A stretch of DNA of 64,000 nucleotides from Mesorhizobium shangrilense. GTDB taxonomy: Bacteria > Pseudomonadota > Alphaproteobacteria > Rhizobiales > Rhizobiaceae. The stretch spans positions 3,410,001 to 3,474,000 of the forward strand of contig NZ_JBEWSZ010000001.1 of assembly GCF_040537815.1 (NCBI RefSeq), written 5' to 3'. The stretch's first letter is position 1; each line of letters begins with the position of its first letter. This document shows positions 52,970 to 63,059 of the stretch, one piece after another. The notes under the pieces are model-generated. The model saw only the letters and a list, made by a program, of their open reading frames with translations, was not told where the DNA came from and searched no databases. The position numbers were made by a program, and so were the translations under genes.

Positions 52970-53531
52970 ATGACGACCTTAGTGCGAACGAGTCCCGACC
53001 GACAGCATGGCGGCCGGCCATGCCGGTCGACGATGCCACATCAGAAATTTGGGGGACAGTTGCGAGCCTATTCCTGTGGAAGCGGGTCTATCGCTGAAAA
53101 CTCATAGCCTGGCTCAATGGGGCGCCGTGAACCGTTCAATTCCCGCGCTGTCCCCAGCTGTCCCCACAGGTGTGCATTAACAGGCGCTGGTGGTTTGGTG
53201 GTCGAGCCTGATGCCGGATCACGTCACTCGAAGGCTGATCACTGTCATAACTATTGGTGATGAACCGCGTGGCAAGGGGCATTAGATCGAGAGCATTTGA
53301 ACTGTTAGCGTTTTCAAATACCGAGCTGAAAAAGATCGACTGAGCCTAATGGCCAAGCCCGTATCGCCGACAATATCTGAACCAGTCCACGATGCTCAGT
53401 GTTGCTGGCCGCTCGTCGGAATCGATCGACGTATCGATCCCATCCGACATCGAAAGATCGGCGGATCCTCGGCGACCAGGATCGTCATCGCGGAAGATAC
53501 AAATCCACAGAAACAAAAAAGGGGAACAATC
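52970..53531. other. Intergenic region upstream of the amino acid transporter
   Basis: About 560 bases. A short direct repeat CTGTCCCC lies at 53148 and 53158. No gene is supported; the divergent promoters of the amidase and the binding protein must be here. Confidence 0.35.
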
Positions 53532-54317
53532 ATGAAAAAGCTTGCAATCGCCTTGTCATTGATCGTGGCGGTCTTTAGCGCCGCCACTCCATCCTCAGCG
53601 GCCGATGACGTCATCCGTTTCGGTGTCGCCGCCGAGCCATACGCGCCTTTCTCGGTCAAGGATGCCAGCGGCAATTGGCAAGGCTGGGAAATCGACCTGA
53701 TGAATGTCGTCTGCAAAGAGATGAAGGCGAAGTGCGAGATCGTCGATATCGCCTGGGACGGTATCATTCCCGCGCTCTTGGCCAAGAAGTTCGACGTCAT
53801 ATGGAGCTCTATGTCGATCACGGACAAGCGCAAGGAGGTGATCGACTTCACCGACAAATATTACTATTCGCCCAACGTGCTTGTCGGCGCCAAGGCCGAC
53901 ACGCGGCAATTCGACGTGACCAAGCCAGAGACGTTCAAGGGGGTTGCCGTGGCGGCACAGAGTGCGAGCCTGCAGGCGACTTACTTGCAGGACAAGTTCA
54001 ACGGCATTGCCGAAATGAAGATCTACCCAACACTCGACGACGAAATCGCCGACATCCAGGCCGGGCGGGTGGATCTCATGGCAGCAGCGGGTATCCAGAT
54101 CCAGGATTTCTTGAAGAAGCCGGAAGGCCAGGCTTATGAAATCAAGGTGACTCTGCCGCATGAGAAGATGTTTGGATACGGTGACGGCGCTGGCCTGCGC
54201 AAGGAGGACACCGCTCTGAGAGACCGCCTCAATGCTGCACTCAAGGCGGTGCGCGCCAGCGGCGAATATGACACGATCACCAAGCGCTATTTCGATTTCG
54301 ACATCTACGGCGATTGA
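53532..54317 (+). CDS. Polar amino acid-type periplasmic binding protein
   Basis: 261 residues from ATG 53532 (AAGGGGAAC upstream). Signal peptide MKKLAIALSLIVAVFSAATP, cleavage after SSA-A. The type 2 periplasmic binding fold has IRFGVAAEPYAPFSVKDASG, WEIDLMNVVCKEM, WDGIIPALLAKKFDVIWSSM, and DEIADIQAGRVDLM. It is the first gene of a transporter set that resembles those for lysine/arginine/ornithine or opines. The family remnant at 2491 is a different paralogue. Confidence 0.93.
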   Translation: MKKLAIALSLIVAVFSAATPSSAADDVIRFGVAAEPYAPFSVKDASGNWQGWEIDLMNVVCKEMKAKCEIVDIAWDGIIPALLAKKFDVIWSSMSITDKRKEVIDFTDKYYYSPNVLVGAKADTRQFDVTKPETFKGVAVAAQSASLQATYLQDKFNGIAEMKIYPTLDDEIADIQAGRVDLMAAAGIQIQDFLKKPEGQAYEIKVTLPHEKMFGYGDGAGLRKEDTALRDRLNAALKAVRASGEYDTITKRYFDFDIYGD

Positions 54318-54387
54318 TCGTCTGTTCCAGGCCTGGTGCCGGCTTCCATAGGGGCCGGCACCACTTCATTGAACTGGAACCCGCTTT

Positions 54388-55110
54388 ATGTATCCCATCA
54401 TGTCCTGGACAACCCTGCTCGGCTTCGGACACCAGGGGTGGGGCGACGAATTGCTTCGCGGTGCTTGCCTGAGCCTTGGTATCTCGATCAGCGCCTATCT
54501 TGTGGGCCTGGCACTCGGCCTCGTGGGTGCGGTGGCCAAGATCTCAAGGAACCGCGTAGCGGTCTCTGCAGCCGTCGCCTACACCACAATCATCCGGTCC
54601 GTGCCGGATATTCTCATCATATTTCTCGTCTACTACAGCGCGACAGACGCGTTGCGCTGGGCTGTGAGTTTGGCTGGACTGACGTCCGAATTCCAGCTCA
54701 ATGGATTTGTCGCCGCGACCTTGTCGCTTGGAATTGTCCAAGGTGGCTACAGCACCGAGGTCTTGCGCGGAGCGATCGTGGCCATCCCGCGAGGTCAGGT
54801 CGAGGCAGCCTATGCACTAGGTTTGACACGCCGCCAGACGTTCTTCCTGGTGACTGTGCCGCAGATGGTTCCTCTGGCTTTGCCCGGGCTTGGTAATTTG
54901 TGGCTGGTCGTCTTGAAGGAAAGCTCACTGGTCAGCCTGATCGGTTTTACCGAGCTCGTTCTTGCCGGCAAAATGGCTGCCGGCGCGACGCGTGATTACT
55001 TCATGTTCTATTGCGCGATCGCCTTCATTTTCCTCGTGATGTCTGGGATATCAGCGATGCTTTTCCATGCCCTCGAAACAGCCACCGTCCGTGGCGGGAG
55101 GAAGAGCTAG
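54388..55110 (+). CDS. Amino acid ABC transporter permease (HisQ-like)
   Basis: 240 residues with five or so helices and the family loop GQVEAAYALGLTRRQTFFLVTVPQMVPLALPGL. IIRSVPDILIIFLVYY is the usual RGTPxL-like site. The next permease starts right after its stop. Confidence 0.92.
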   Translation: MYPIMSWTTLLGFGHQGWGDELLRGACLSLGISISAYLVGLALGLVGAVAKISRNRVAVSAAVAYTTIIRSVPDILIIFLVYYSATDALRWAVSLAGLTSEFQLNGFVAATLSLGIVQGGYSTEVLRGAIVAIPRGQVEAAYALGLTRRQTFFLVTVPQMVPLALPGLGNLWLVVLKESSLVSLIGFTELVLAGKMAAGATRDYFMFYCAIAFIFLVMSGISAMLFHALETATVRGGRKS

Positions 55111-55111
55111 C

Positions 55112-55798
55112 GTGACTGAGTTTGGGGTGTACCTTGCTAATCAGCTTGTGGCCGGCGTCCAGGTCACCATAATCCTGTTCGTCGGCTGCGCGGTGGTCGG
55201 CAATTTGCTTGCCATCCCGATTGCCTTGGCCCGGTTGTCCAACAGGAGATGGCTGCGATATCCAGCGGTCGCGTTTATCCTCGCATTCCGCGGCACGCCG
55301 CTCCTGGTCCAGCTCTATCTCTGCTACTTTGGCGTCGGCCAGATTCTCGCCGGCGTCCCTTCGATACGCTACAGCCCGCTCTGGCCCATATTGCGAGGCG
55401 CTGACTTCTATGCGTTTTTTACCCTTTCCTTGAACACCGCGGCCTACTGCGGCGAAATATGGAGAGGGGCGATACAGGCCATTCCAGAAGGACAGCGTGA
55501 GGCTGGCCAGTCGCTTGGCCTGTCGAAAACACGGATCATGATTTCCGTCCTTCTCCCGCAGGCTTTCAGGTTGGCGCTGCCGGCGATCGGCGGTCAGAAT
55601 ATCCTGCTTTTGAAGGGAACGGCGCTCGCTTCGACGATCACGGTCTTCGAACTCATGGGTGCAGCCAACCTCGTTCGCGCGCAGACCTTTCGGGTCTACG
55701 AGCCTTTGTTCGCCGCGGCACTTGGATATTTCCTGCTGGCGGCATTGATCACTGTCGGCTTCGAGTTTTTCGAGAGACGACTTGCCCGACGATATTGA
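55112..55798 (+). CDS. Amino acid ABC transporter permease (HisM-like)
   Basis: 228 residues from GTG 55112, preceded by GGGAGGAAGAG. It has FRGTPLLVQLYLCYFG and the EAA loop GQREAGQSLGLSKTRIMISVLLPQAFR. It forms the membrane pair with the permease before it. No ATPase gene follows, so the importer must borrow one encoded elsewhere or is incomplete. Confidence 0.92.
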   Translation: MTEFGVYLANQLVAGVQVTIILFVGCAVVGNLLAIPIALARLSNRRWLRYPAVAFILAFRGTPLLVQLYLCYFGVGQILAGVPSIRYSPLWPILRGADFYAFFTLSLNTAAYCGEIWRGAIQAIPEGQREAGQSLGLSKTRIMISVLLPQAFRLALPAIGGQNILLLKGTALASTITVFELMGAANLVRAQTFRVYEPLFAAALGYFLLAALITVGFEFFERRLARRY

Positions 55799-56067
55799 CC
55801 GGCACGGTTCGGGTTGCCTGCGATAGCAGGCCGCTTTCGGGATAGGGCGATATCTGTTTCTACGGCCGATGTCGGGCGCAAAGCTGCCATACGGCGTGGG
55901 GGCGTTGTAGAGTGAACAAAGCGAGTTTGGATACCGGGCGAATGCGACATGATGAAGGGTCCGCCTTCATTCCACGAATTCACCTTGGGTCTGCCCACTG
56001 GCGGTTCAGGCCCTATGCGAAAGCCGATTTCGCGAGCTAAACATCGGCGCTCAACCAATCGAACAAT

Positions 56068-57561
56068 TTGCTAAGAAGAACGGTCTTGCCCCTCTTCCCC
56101 TCGCTGACTCGCCACCTGAAATCGCCCGACCTTTTTGGCGCCATCGACCGGGCGCCAGCCCTTGGGCTGGTCGTCAGCGAGCGTACATTCGAGGTCCTTA
56201 ATCCGTCGACCGGTGAGTTGCTTGCGGAACTTCCGGACATGGGCGTCGAGGAGACACGTACGGCGATCGACAAGGCCCATGTCGCGCAGGCCGAATGGGC
56301 AGCGCTGACCGCCCGGGAGCGCAGCGAAATGCTCTGGCAATGGCATCAGTTGATCGTCAACCACACCGACGACCTCGCAGCGATCCTGACCGCCGAAATG
56401 GGTAAGCCGCTTGCAGAAGCCAAATCGGAAGTGTCGCATGCGGCGGCGTATCTGCAATGGTATGCTGAGGAAGCCAATCGCATATACGGCGAGACGATCT
56501 CGGCACCGTCGACAGACCGCCGCATGCTGGTAATCAAGCAGCCGATCGGCGTTGTCGGCACCATCACGCCGTGGAATTTTCCCGCATCCATGGTGGCGCG
56601 CAAGATTTCGCCGGCGCTTGCGGCGGGTTGCGCAATCGTGTTGAAGCCCGCCGAGCAAACGCCGCTTGTCGCCGGAGCCATGTTCGCGCTGGCCGCAGAG
56701 GCAGGTTTTCCCGAAGGTGTCGTGAACCTCGTCTACGCCTCCGAGGGCGCTGCGGTAGGGCGTGAGCTTTGCCACAATCCCAAAGTGCGCAAGATCAGCT
56801 TCACCGGATCGACCGAGGTAGGGCGGCTGCTCATGCGGCAGTGCTCGGACCAGATCAAGAAGGTCAGCCTGGAACTCGGCGGCAATGCGCCTTTCATCGT
56901 CTTCGACGATGCCGACATAGATGCTGCCGTGGACGGTGCGATCCAGGCCAAGTTTCGCAATGCCGGCCAGACCTGCGTTTCGGCGAACCGCCTTTACGTC
57001 CAGTCGGCCGTTCATGATGAATTCGTCGACAAATTCGCCGGGCGGGTTCGCCAGCTTCAGGTCGGTGACGGTTTTGATCCCGACGTCGCCATTGGTCCGC
57101 TGATTGACGGGGCGGCTCTCGCCAAGATCGAATCCCACATCGCCGATGCCTTGGAGAAGGGCGGTGCAATTCGGTGCGGAGGCGGCAGGATTGGAAAGGA
57201 CGGGACCTTTTTCCAGCCCACTGTCCTCACCGAAATCTCCAGCGAAATGGCATTGGCGCGAGAAGAAACATTTGGGCCCCTGGCTCCGATCATCCGCTTC
57301 GAAGACGCCGATCAGGTCGTGCGTGACGCCAATGACACGATTTATGGCCTTGCCGCCTATTTCTATGCTTCCAACCTGAAACGTGTCTGGCGCGTGGCCG
57401 AAGCCTTGGAATATGGCATGGTGGGCATCAACACAGGACGTATGTCCTCGGAAGCCGCGCCTTTCGGTGGCATGAAGCAGTCCGGCATCGGACGGGAGGG
57501 GTCCCGCCATGGCCTCGAGGATTACCTCGAGATGAAATATCTCTGCATGGGCGGCATCTGA
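56068..57561 (+). CDS. NAD(P)-dependent aldehyde dehydrogenase (succinate-semialdehyde dehydrogenase type)
   Basis: 497 residues. Active-site set: Asn170 (TPWNFP), Glu269 (LELGG), Cys303 (AGQTCVSANR); NAD loop ISFTGSTEVG. The overall sequence is closest to GabD-type succinate-semialdehyde dehydrogenases. The start is uncertain: TTG 56068 or TTG 56086, both without a good ribosome-binding site. Residues 24-39 lack the usual GxW motif of the family, as if a short stretch were out of frame. It could oxidise an aldehyde made from the amino acids imported nearby. Confidence 0.88.
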   Translation: MLRRTVLPLFPSLTRHLKSPDLFGAIDRAPALGLVVSERTFEVLNPSTGELLAELPDMGVEETRTAIDKAHVAQAEWAALTARERSEMLWQWHQLIVNHTDDLAAILTAEMGKPLAEAKSEVSHAAAYLQWYAEEANRIYGETISAPSTDRRMLVIKQPIGVVGTITPWNFPASMVARKISPALAAGCAIVLKPAEQTPLVAGAMFALAAEAGFPEGVVNLVYASEGAAVGRELCHNPKVRKISFTGSTEVGRLLMRQCSDQIKKVSLELGGNAPFIVFDDADIDAAVDGAIQAKFRNAGQTCVSANRLYVQSAVHDEFVDKFAGRVRQLQVGDGFDPDVAIGPLIDGAALAKIESHIADALEKGGAIRCGGGRIGKDGTFFQPTVLTEISSEMALAREETFGPLAPIIRFEDADQVVRDANDTIYGLAAYFYASNLKRVWRVAEALEYGMVGINTGRMSSEAAPFGGMKQSGIGREGSRHGLEDYLEMKYLCMGGI

Positions 57562-57698
57562 AGGACGCCGCTCGGCCCGTCACTGCATGGCGCGCTGGGT
57601 GAAACGACTTTGCTCCTATCGGGCTGTCGGCGGATTTGATTTGCTTGGTGATCCCCCAACCTTAGGGCAAACTGCCTGCCGGGGCCGCAGGAGGAGAA

Positions 57699-58139
57699 AT
57701 GAGAGCACGCGCAGCAACGCTCGGGGATCTGGAGGATGTCTTTCATGGTCTGTCCAAGCGAATGTCGGACGAGTACGTCGCGGCCGGCAAGGACAGCAAG
57801 ATCGCCTACGACAATCTGATGATGAACTTGAAGGAAGGCCGGGCGCATGCGCTTGTCGAGGGCGACAAGACGGTGGCGATCATCGCCTGGCATGAGAATA
57901 GCGACGCGGCCGATACGCTGTTTGCCGCACAGGAGGATTTCTTCCGCGCCACGACCGTTCGCTTCTGCAAGCAGCACATTCGCCACATCCAGGCGCTCGC
58001 CGGCAATCTTCCCATTCGCTCGCGCAGCTGGCTCCAGGGACCTGACGTCGCCAGATGGTTTCGAATCATCGGCTATGTCGAGCGGGGCCAGGAGAACGGC
58101 GCCACCCTGTTCGAATTGCCGCCGGCTCCCGTGAGATAG
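57699..58139 (+). CDS. GNAT-like protein
   Basis: 146 residues with AGGAGGAGAA before the ATG. The start MRARAATLGDLEDVFHGLSKRM and the later WLQGPDVARWFRIIGYVE fit a degenerate N-acetyltransferase fold of the type found near phage genes. The acetyl-CoA loop is not obvious, so activity is unsure. No phage genes are seen nearby. Confidence 0.55.
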   Translation: MRARAATLGDLEDVFHGLSKRMSDEYVAAGKDSKIAYDNLMMNLKEGRAHALVEGDKTVAIIAWHENSDAADTLFAAQEDFFRATTVRFCKQHIRHIQALAGNLPIRSRSWLQGPDVARWFRIIGYVERGQENGATLFELPPAPVR

Positions 58140-58315
58140 GAAATCGCGGCAGCGGCGCTCAAATAGATGCCTACAATTTCATTGGCCGCAGAATTACCCA
58201 TCTTGGCGATAAGCAAAAACATAGCCTGTTGGAGCGCGTAGCCACGCGCCATCGTCGATGAAGGCGAGCCTGGCGCCTCCATCGGCGTGCCGACCGGGTT
58301 CCGGAAGCGGCACGG

Positions 58316-59575
58316 TCAGGGCTTTTTCGATATCATGGGCGCAGTCTCAGGCGCCGGTTCCCATCCGAACACGCTTCTGCCGCCGAGCAGATGTGACTGA
58401 TCGAGCTCTCCGGCGATGATTTCCTTGAGGCTGGGACCGGTGGCATAGCGTTCGACCTGACGCGACTGGTCGTCAAGGCGCCGGAGTGCCGCGACCTCTT
58501 CCTCGCGTCCGAGCCTGGCCTTCTGGACGGCGGACTTCAGCACGCCGATCGTCTCGTCATAGACTTTCAGCGGCACCGGGAACGGGTGCCGATCCTTGCC
58601 GCCATGAGCCAGCGAGAAGCGGCCGGGGTCGGAAAAACGGCACGGCGCGCCATGCAGGACCTCTGCCACCAGAGCCAGGGCGCGCACCGTGCGGGCGCCG
58701 ACACCGGGCACCAGCAGCAGTTCGGCGAAATCCTCGGGCCCTCGGTCGGCAGCCGCCGCGATGTTTCCGTGAAGGCGGCGCATAACGACATCGCTCTCGC
58801 GGACATCGTGGTGCGCCGGCATCACGAGATAAGGCAGAAGCGGCTGTTCTGGCGGAGGTGGCGGACCACGCTCCAACGTCGCCAACTCCCTGACGATGCG
58901 GTCCGGACCGAGATCCCGCAGCAGGTCCAACTGCCCCTGGCGCGAGGCATCGGCACGGCGATCGGTCAGATTGACGATCTCGCCCTGGTTGGCGCCCTCG
59001 ATGGCGGCGTGGGGCTGATCGACAAAGCTCTTCAGGCCCTCGGAGAGCCAGTGGTAGCGGCGCGCCACCTTGCTGTCCCCGTTCATGCCTTGCTGCACCA
59101 CCACCCAGTTGCCGTCATCGGTGACGATGAAACCATGCAGGTAGAGATCGAAGCCGTCCTGCACGGCAGCGCTGTCCACCTTGGCGACGAGGCGACTGGC
59201 ATTGGCGAGGCCCGCCCCGTCCAACCCGACGCGCTCGCCGATCAGCGTCAGTTCGTGCGGCGTCTTGCGCGAATGGGCGCCGCGGCCACCACAGACATGA
59301 ATGCCGAGTTCGCCGGAAAGCGGCGACAGACCGCGCTTCAAGGCGCCGACAACGCTGGTGGTGATGCCTGACGAATGCCAGTCCATCCCCATGACGGCGC
59401 CGAACGATTGGAACCAGAAGGGATTTGCCAGGCGGCGCAGCAGTTCGTCGCGGCCATAGTGATGAATGATCGCCTCGCACATGACAGCGCCAAGGCGCGT
59501 CATGCGGTCGCCCAGCCATTTCGGCACGCGGCCGCCATGCAGCGGAAGGTCAGCACTTCCCGATCGTTGCGCCAA
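58316..59575 (-). CDS. DUF763 domain protein
   Basis: 419 residues. The family start RSGSADLPLHGGRVPKWLGDRM is clear, followed by WHSSGITTSVVGALKRGL and GRGAHSRKTPHEL. A helix-hairpin-helix-like segment (LLLVPGVGARTVRALALVAEVLHG) suggests DNA contact. DUF763 occurs in archaea and scattered bacteria; function unknown. The start is TTG with AGGTGG upstream. It stands alone, convergent with the GNAT-like gene. Confidence 0.85.
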   Translation of the reverse strand: MAQRSGSADLPLHGGRVPKWLGDRMTRLGAVMCEAIIHHYGRDELLRRLANPFWFQSFGAVMGMDWHSSGITTSVVGALKRGLSPLSGELGIHVCGGRGAHSRKTPHELTLIGERVGLDGAGLANASRLVAKVDSAAVQDGFDLYLHGFIVTDDGNWVVVQQGMNGDSKVARRYHWLSEGLKSFVDQPHAAIEGANQGEIVNLTDRRADASRQGQLDLLRDLGPDRIVRELATLERGPPPPPEQPLLPYLVMPAHHDVRESDVVMRRLHGNIAAAADRGPEDFAELLLVPGVGARTVRALALVAEVLHGAPCRFSDPGRFSLAHGGKDRHPFPVPLKVYDETIGVLKSAVQKARLGREEEVAALRRLDDQSRQVERYATGPSLKEIIAGELDQSHLLGGRSVFGWEPAPETAPMISKKP

Positions 59576-59660
59576 CTCCTGCCACCTGTTCCCGCTCTAT
59601 GCCTGTCATCTGTAGACAGATAGGCATCAAAGGCCGCGCGGGGAAGCGCCAGCATGCGAA

Positions 59661-60086
59661 CTAAACACTCGCCGTCACTTCATTGCCCTCGCCGGCGGAC
59701 CGCGCCACAGCCTGTTTCTTCTCCCGGCCGCCGATCAACTTGAAGAACAGTGGTATGAGGAAGATGGCGAGGAAGGTCGCCGCGAGCATGCCGCCTATGA
59801 CGCCGGTGCCGATCGAGTGGCGGCTGGCCGAGCCAGCTCCGGTGCTGATCGCCAGCGGCAGGACGCCGAGGATGAAGGCCAGCGACGTCATGATGATCGG
59901 CCGGAAGCGCAGCCGCGCCGCCTCGAGAGCGGCATGGAAAGCGCTGAGACCTTCCTGCCGCTTCAGCACCGCGAACTCGACGATCAGGATGGTGTTCTTC
60001 GCCGCCAGGCCGATCTGGAAGTAGACGTCATTGCTGAGCCCACGCAGCCAGATTGCCACCAGCGCGCCGAACAAGGCGAACGGCCA
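59661..60086 (-). pseudogene. C-terminal remnant of an RND efflux pump (AcrB/MexB-like)
   Basis: About 140 codons from [20 protein letters not shown] to [10 protein letters not shown] match the last transmembrane part of an RND pump of over 1000 residues. Within it the expected stretch between VYFQIGL and [12 protein letters not shown] is a few residues short, so the remnant has an internal deletion as well. Sequence before the Trp codon (60086 on this strand) is unrelated. It meets a plus-strand TetR remnant at the same base. Confidence 0.75.
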
Positions 60087-60530
60087 TACTCGACCGCGTT
60101 TATTCCCTGCACGCTGCACTGACAGAGAAAGCGATCGAGGGTGCCGCGGACCCCCTGAAGGCCGTCGGCACACGCGCGCTCGACGTCATCGATCTGTTCG
60201 AGACGGACGCACACACGCAGACGGTCCATCAAATTATCGTCACGCGATGTGAGTATATCGGTGAGATGCAGGAAGCCTTGCTTTGGCAGCGGTCCCTTCA
60301 CAACAACCATGCTCCTGACGTTCCAGCGCGGGTTCGAAGCCGCGCAGGCGAATGGCGATCTGGCTGGTCTGTGGACGGCCGAAACGGCGTCGACGACGCT
60401 TCAGTGCTTTATGTCAGGCATGCTGAACGATTGGCTGAGTTATGATTTCAACGCGGAATTCGCCGAAACCCTCAGGCGCTCCTTGCAGAAACTGTTGACC
60501 TGCTTTCGTGCCGACCATCAAATCCAGTGA
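60086..60530 (+). pseudogene. C-terminal remnant of a TetR/AcrR regulator, frameshifted
   Basis: The frame from 60086 reads [19 protein letters not shown] and then [20 protein letters not shown], which matches the ligand domain of AcrR-type repressors of efflux pumps. At about 60307 one extra C shifts the frame; the next frame goes on as MLLTFQRGFEAAQANGDLAG to the stop at 60528-60530. The helix-turn-helix is absent. With the RND remnant it is what is left of a divergent repressor-pump pair. Confidence 0.65.
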
Positions 60531-60770
60531 GCGGATCTTCAAGAGATCATCTTTCCTCCACGAACACATCCCATATTCGAACGGTCCGGCTGAGAGTCGC
60601 CATGAGGCAAGCGCGCTGGGTTGTGCGACGCTTGGTTGGGCACGAGGTGAAAAAACGGTGGCAGGTCGCCGCCAGAAAGTGTTGAAGACCTTACCGAACG
60701 CAATCAGCAAAGTGTGACGCGGTTGCGCTCGGCGAGGCTTGGTGGTTTGTTGCCGCTTTACGGAGAATGA

Positions 60771-61115
60771 ATGATGCGAGAGCCTGTGGGTCAAGACGAA
60801 TATGGGTCGACGAATCCGTTCGACCCGAATGACCTGTCAACCTTGAACGCGATGGGCCCGAGCATCGGAGGAAACGACTTCGAGAAATATGCCGTCGCCG
60901 TGATCATCGTGTTCGGTGCCCTGATCATCGGCGGATTGATGGCCGCCTCGCTGACGCTTGGACATCGCAGTGGTTTCCTCTACGCGCTTGGCGGCGCCAC
61001 CTCGGCGTGGATATCCGGAAACGCGCTTCTGCTCGATCGGCCGCGCATCTATGCGATATTCGTCGGCATCGCCGCGTTGATGCTGATTGCATCGACCATC
61101 ACGCTGATCGCCTGA
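60771..61115 (+). CDS. Small membrane protein of unknown function
   Basis: 114 residues (or 113 from the second ATG at 60774). A polar N-terminus (NPFDPNDLSTLNAMGPS) is followed by three hydrophobic helices (AVAVIIVFGALIIGGLMAAS, FLYALGGATSAWISG, IYAIFVGIAALMLIASTITL). CGGAGAATGA precedes the start. I do not recognise the family. It is convergent with ggt. Confidence 0.6.
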   Translation: MMREPVGQDEYGSTNPFDPNDLSTLNAMGPSIGGNDFEKYAVAVIIVFGALIIGGLMAASLTLGHRSGFLYALGGATSAWISGNALLLDRPRIYAIFVGIAALMLIASTITLIA

Positions 61116-61150
61116 CCGCGCGCGAACCGGATTCCGTTTTCCGGATCGGA

Positions 61151-62890
<1,740 letters not shown>

Positions 62891-62993
62891 GGCGGGTCTC
62901 CGGGCGGGGACGCTTAGAAGACCGTGTTGGAATGATCGAGTCCACTGACAATTGAAGGAGCGTGAGAAAGAACCCCCTCACCCGGACTGCCAG

Positions 62994-63016
62994 CCGAATT
63001 GCAAAGGGCAATTCGG
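62994..63016. repeat. Hairpin in the ggt-rhaI spacer
   Basis: CCGAATTGC (62994-63002) and GCAATTCGG (63008-63016), perfect 9-bp arms with a five-base loop. The surrounding CCCCTCACCCGG...CCTCTCCCCGAGGGGA looks like a known kind of repeated extragenic element. It may end the minus-strand rhamnose gene transcript. Confidence 0.5.
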
Positions 63017-63059
63017 GGCAAATCCGACCTCTCCCCGAGGGGACAGGAGGGAACCGGCG

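Noticed and set aside
53148..53165. CTGTCCCC direct repeat as a CRISPR or iteron start
   Set aside because: Only two 8-base copies with a 2-base spacer; no array.
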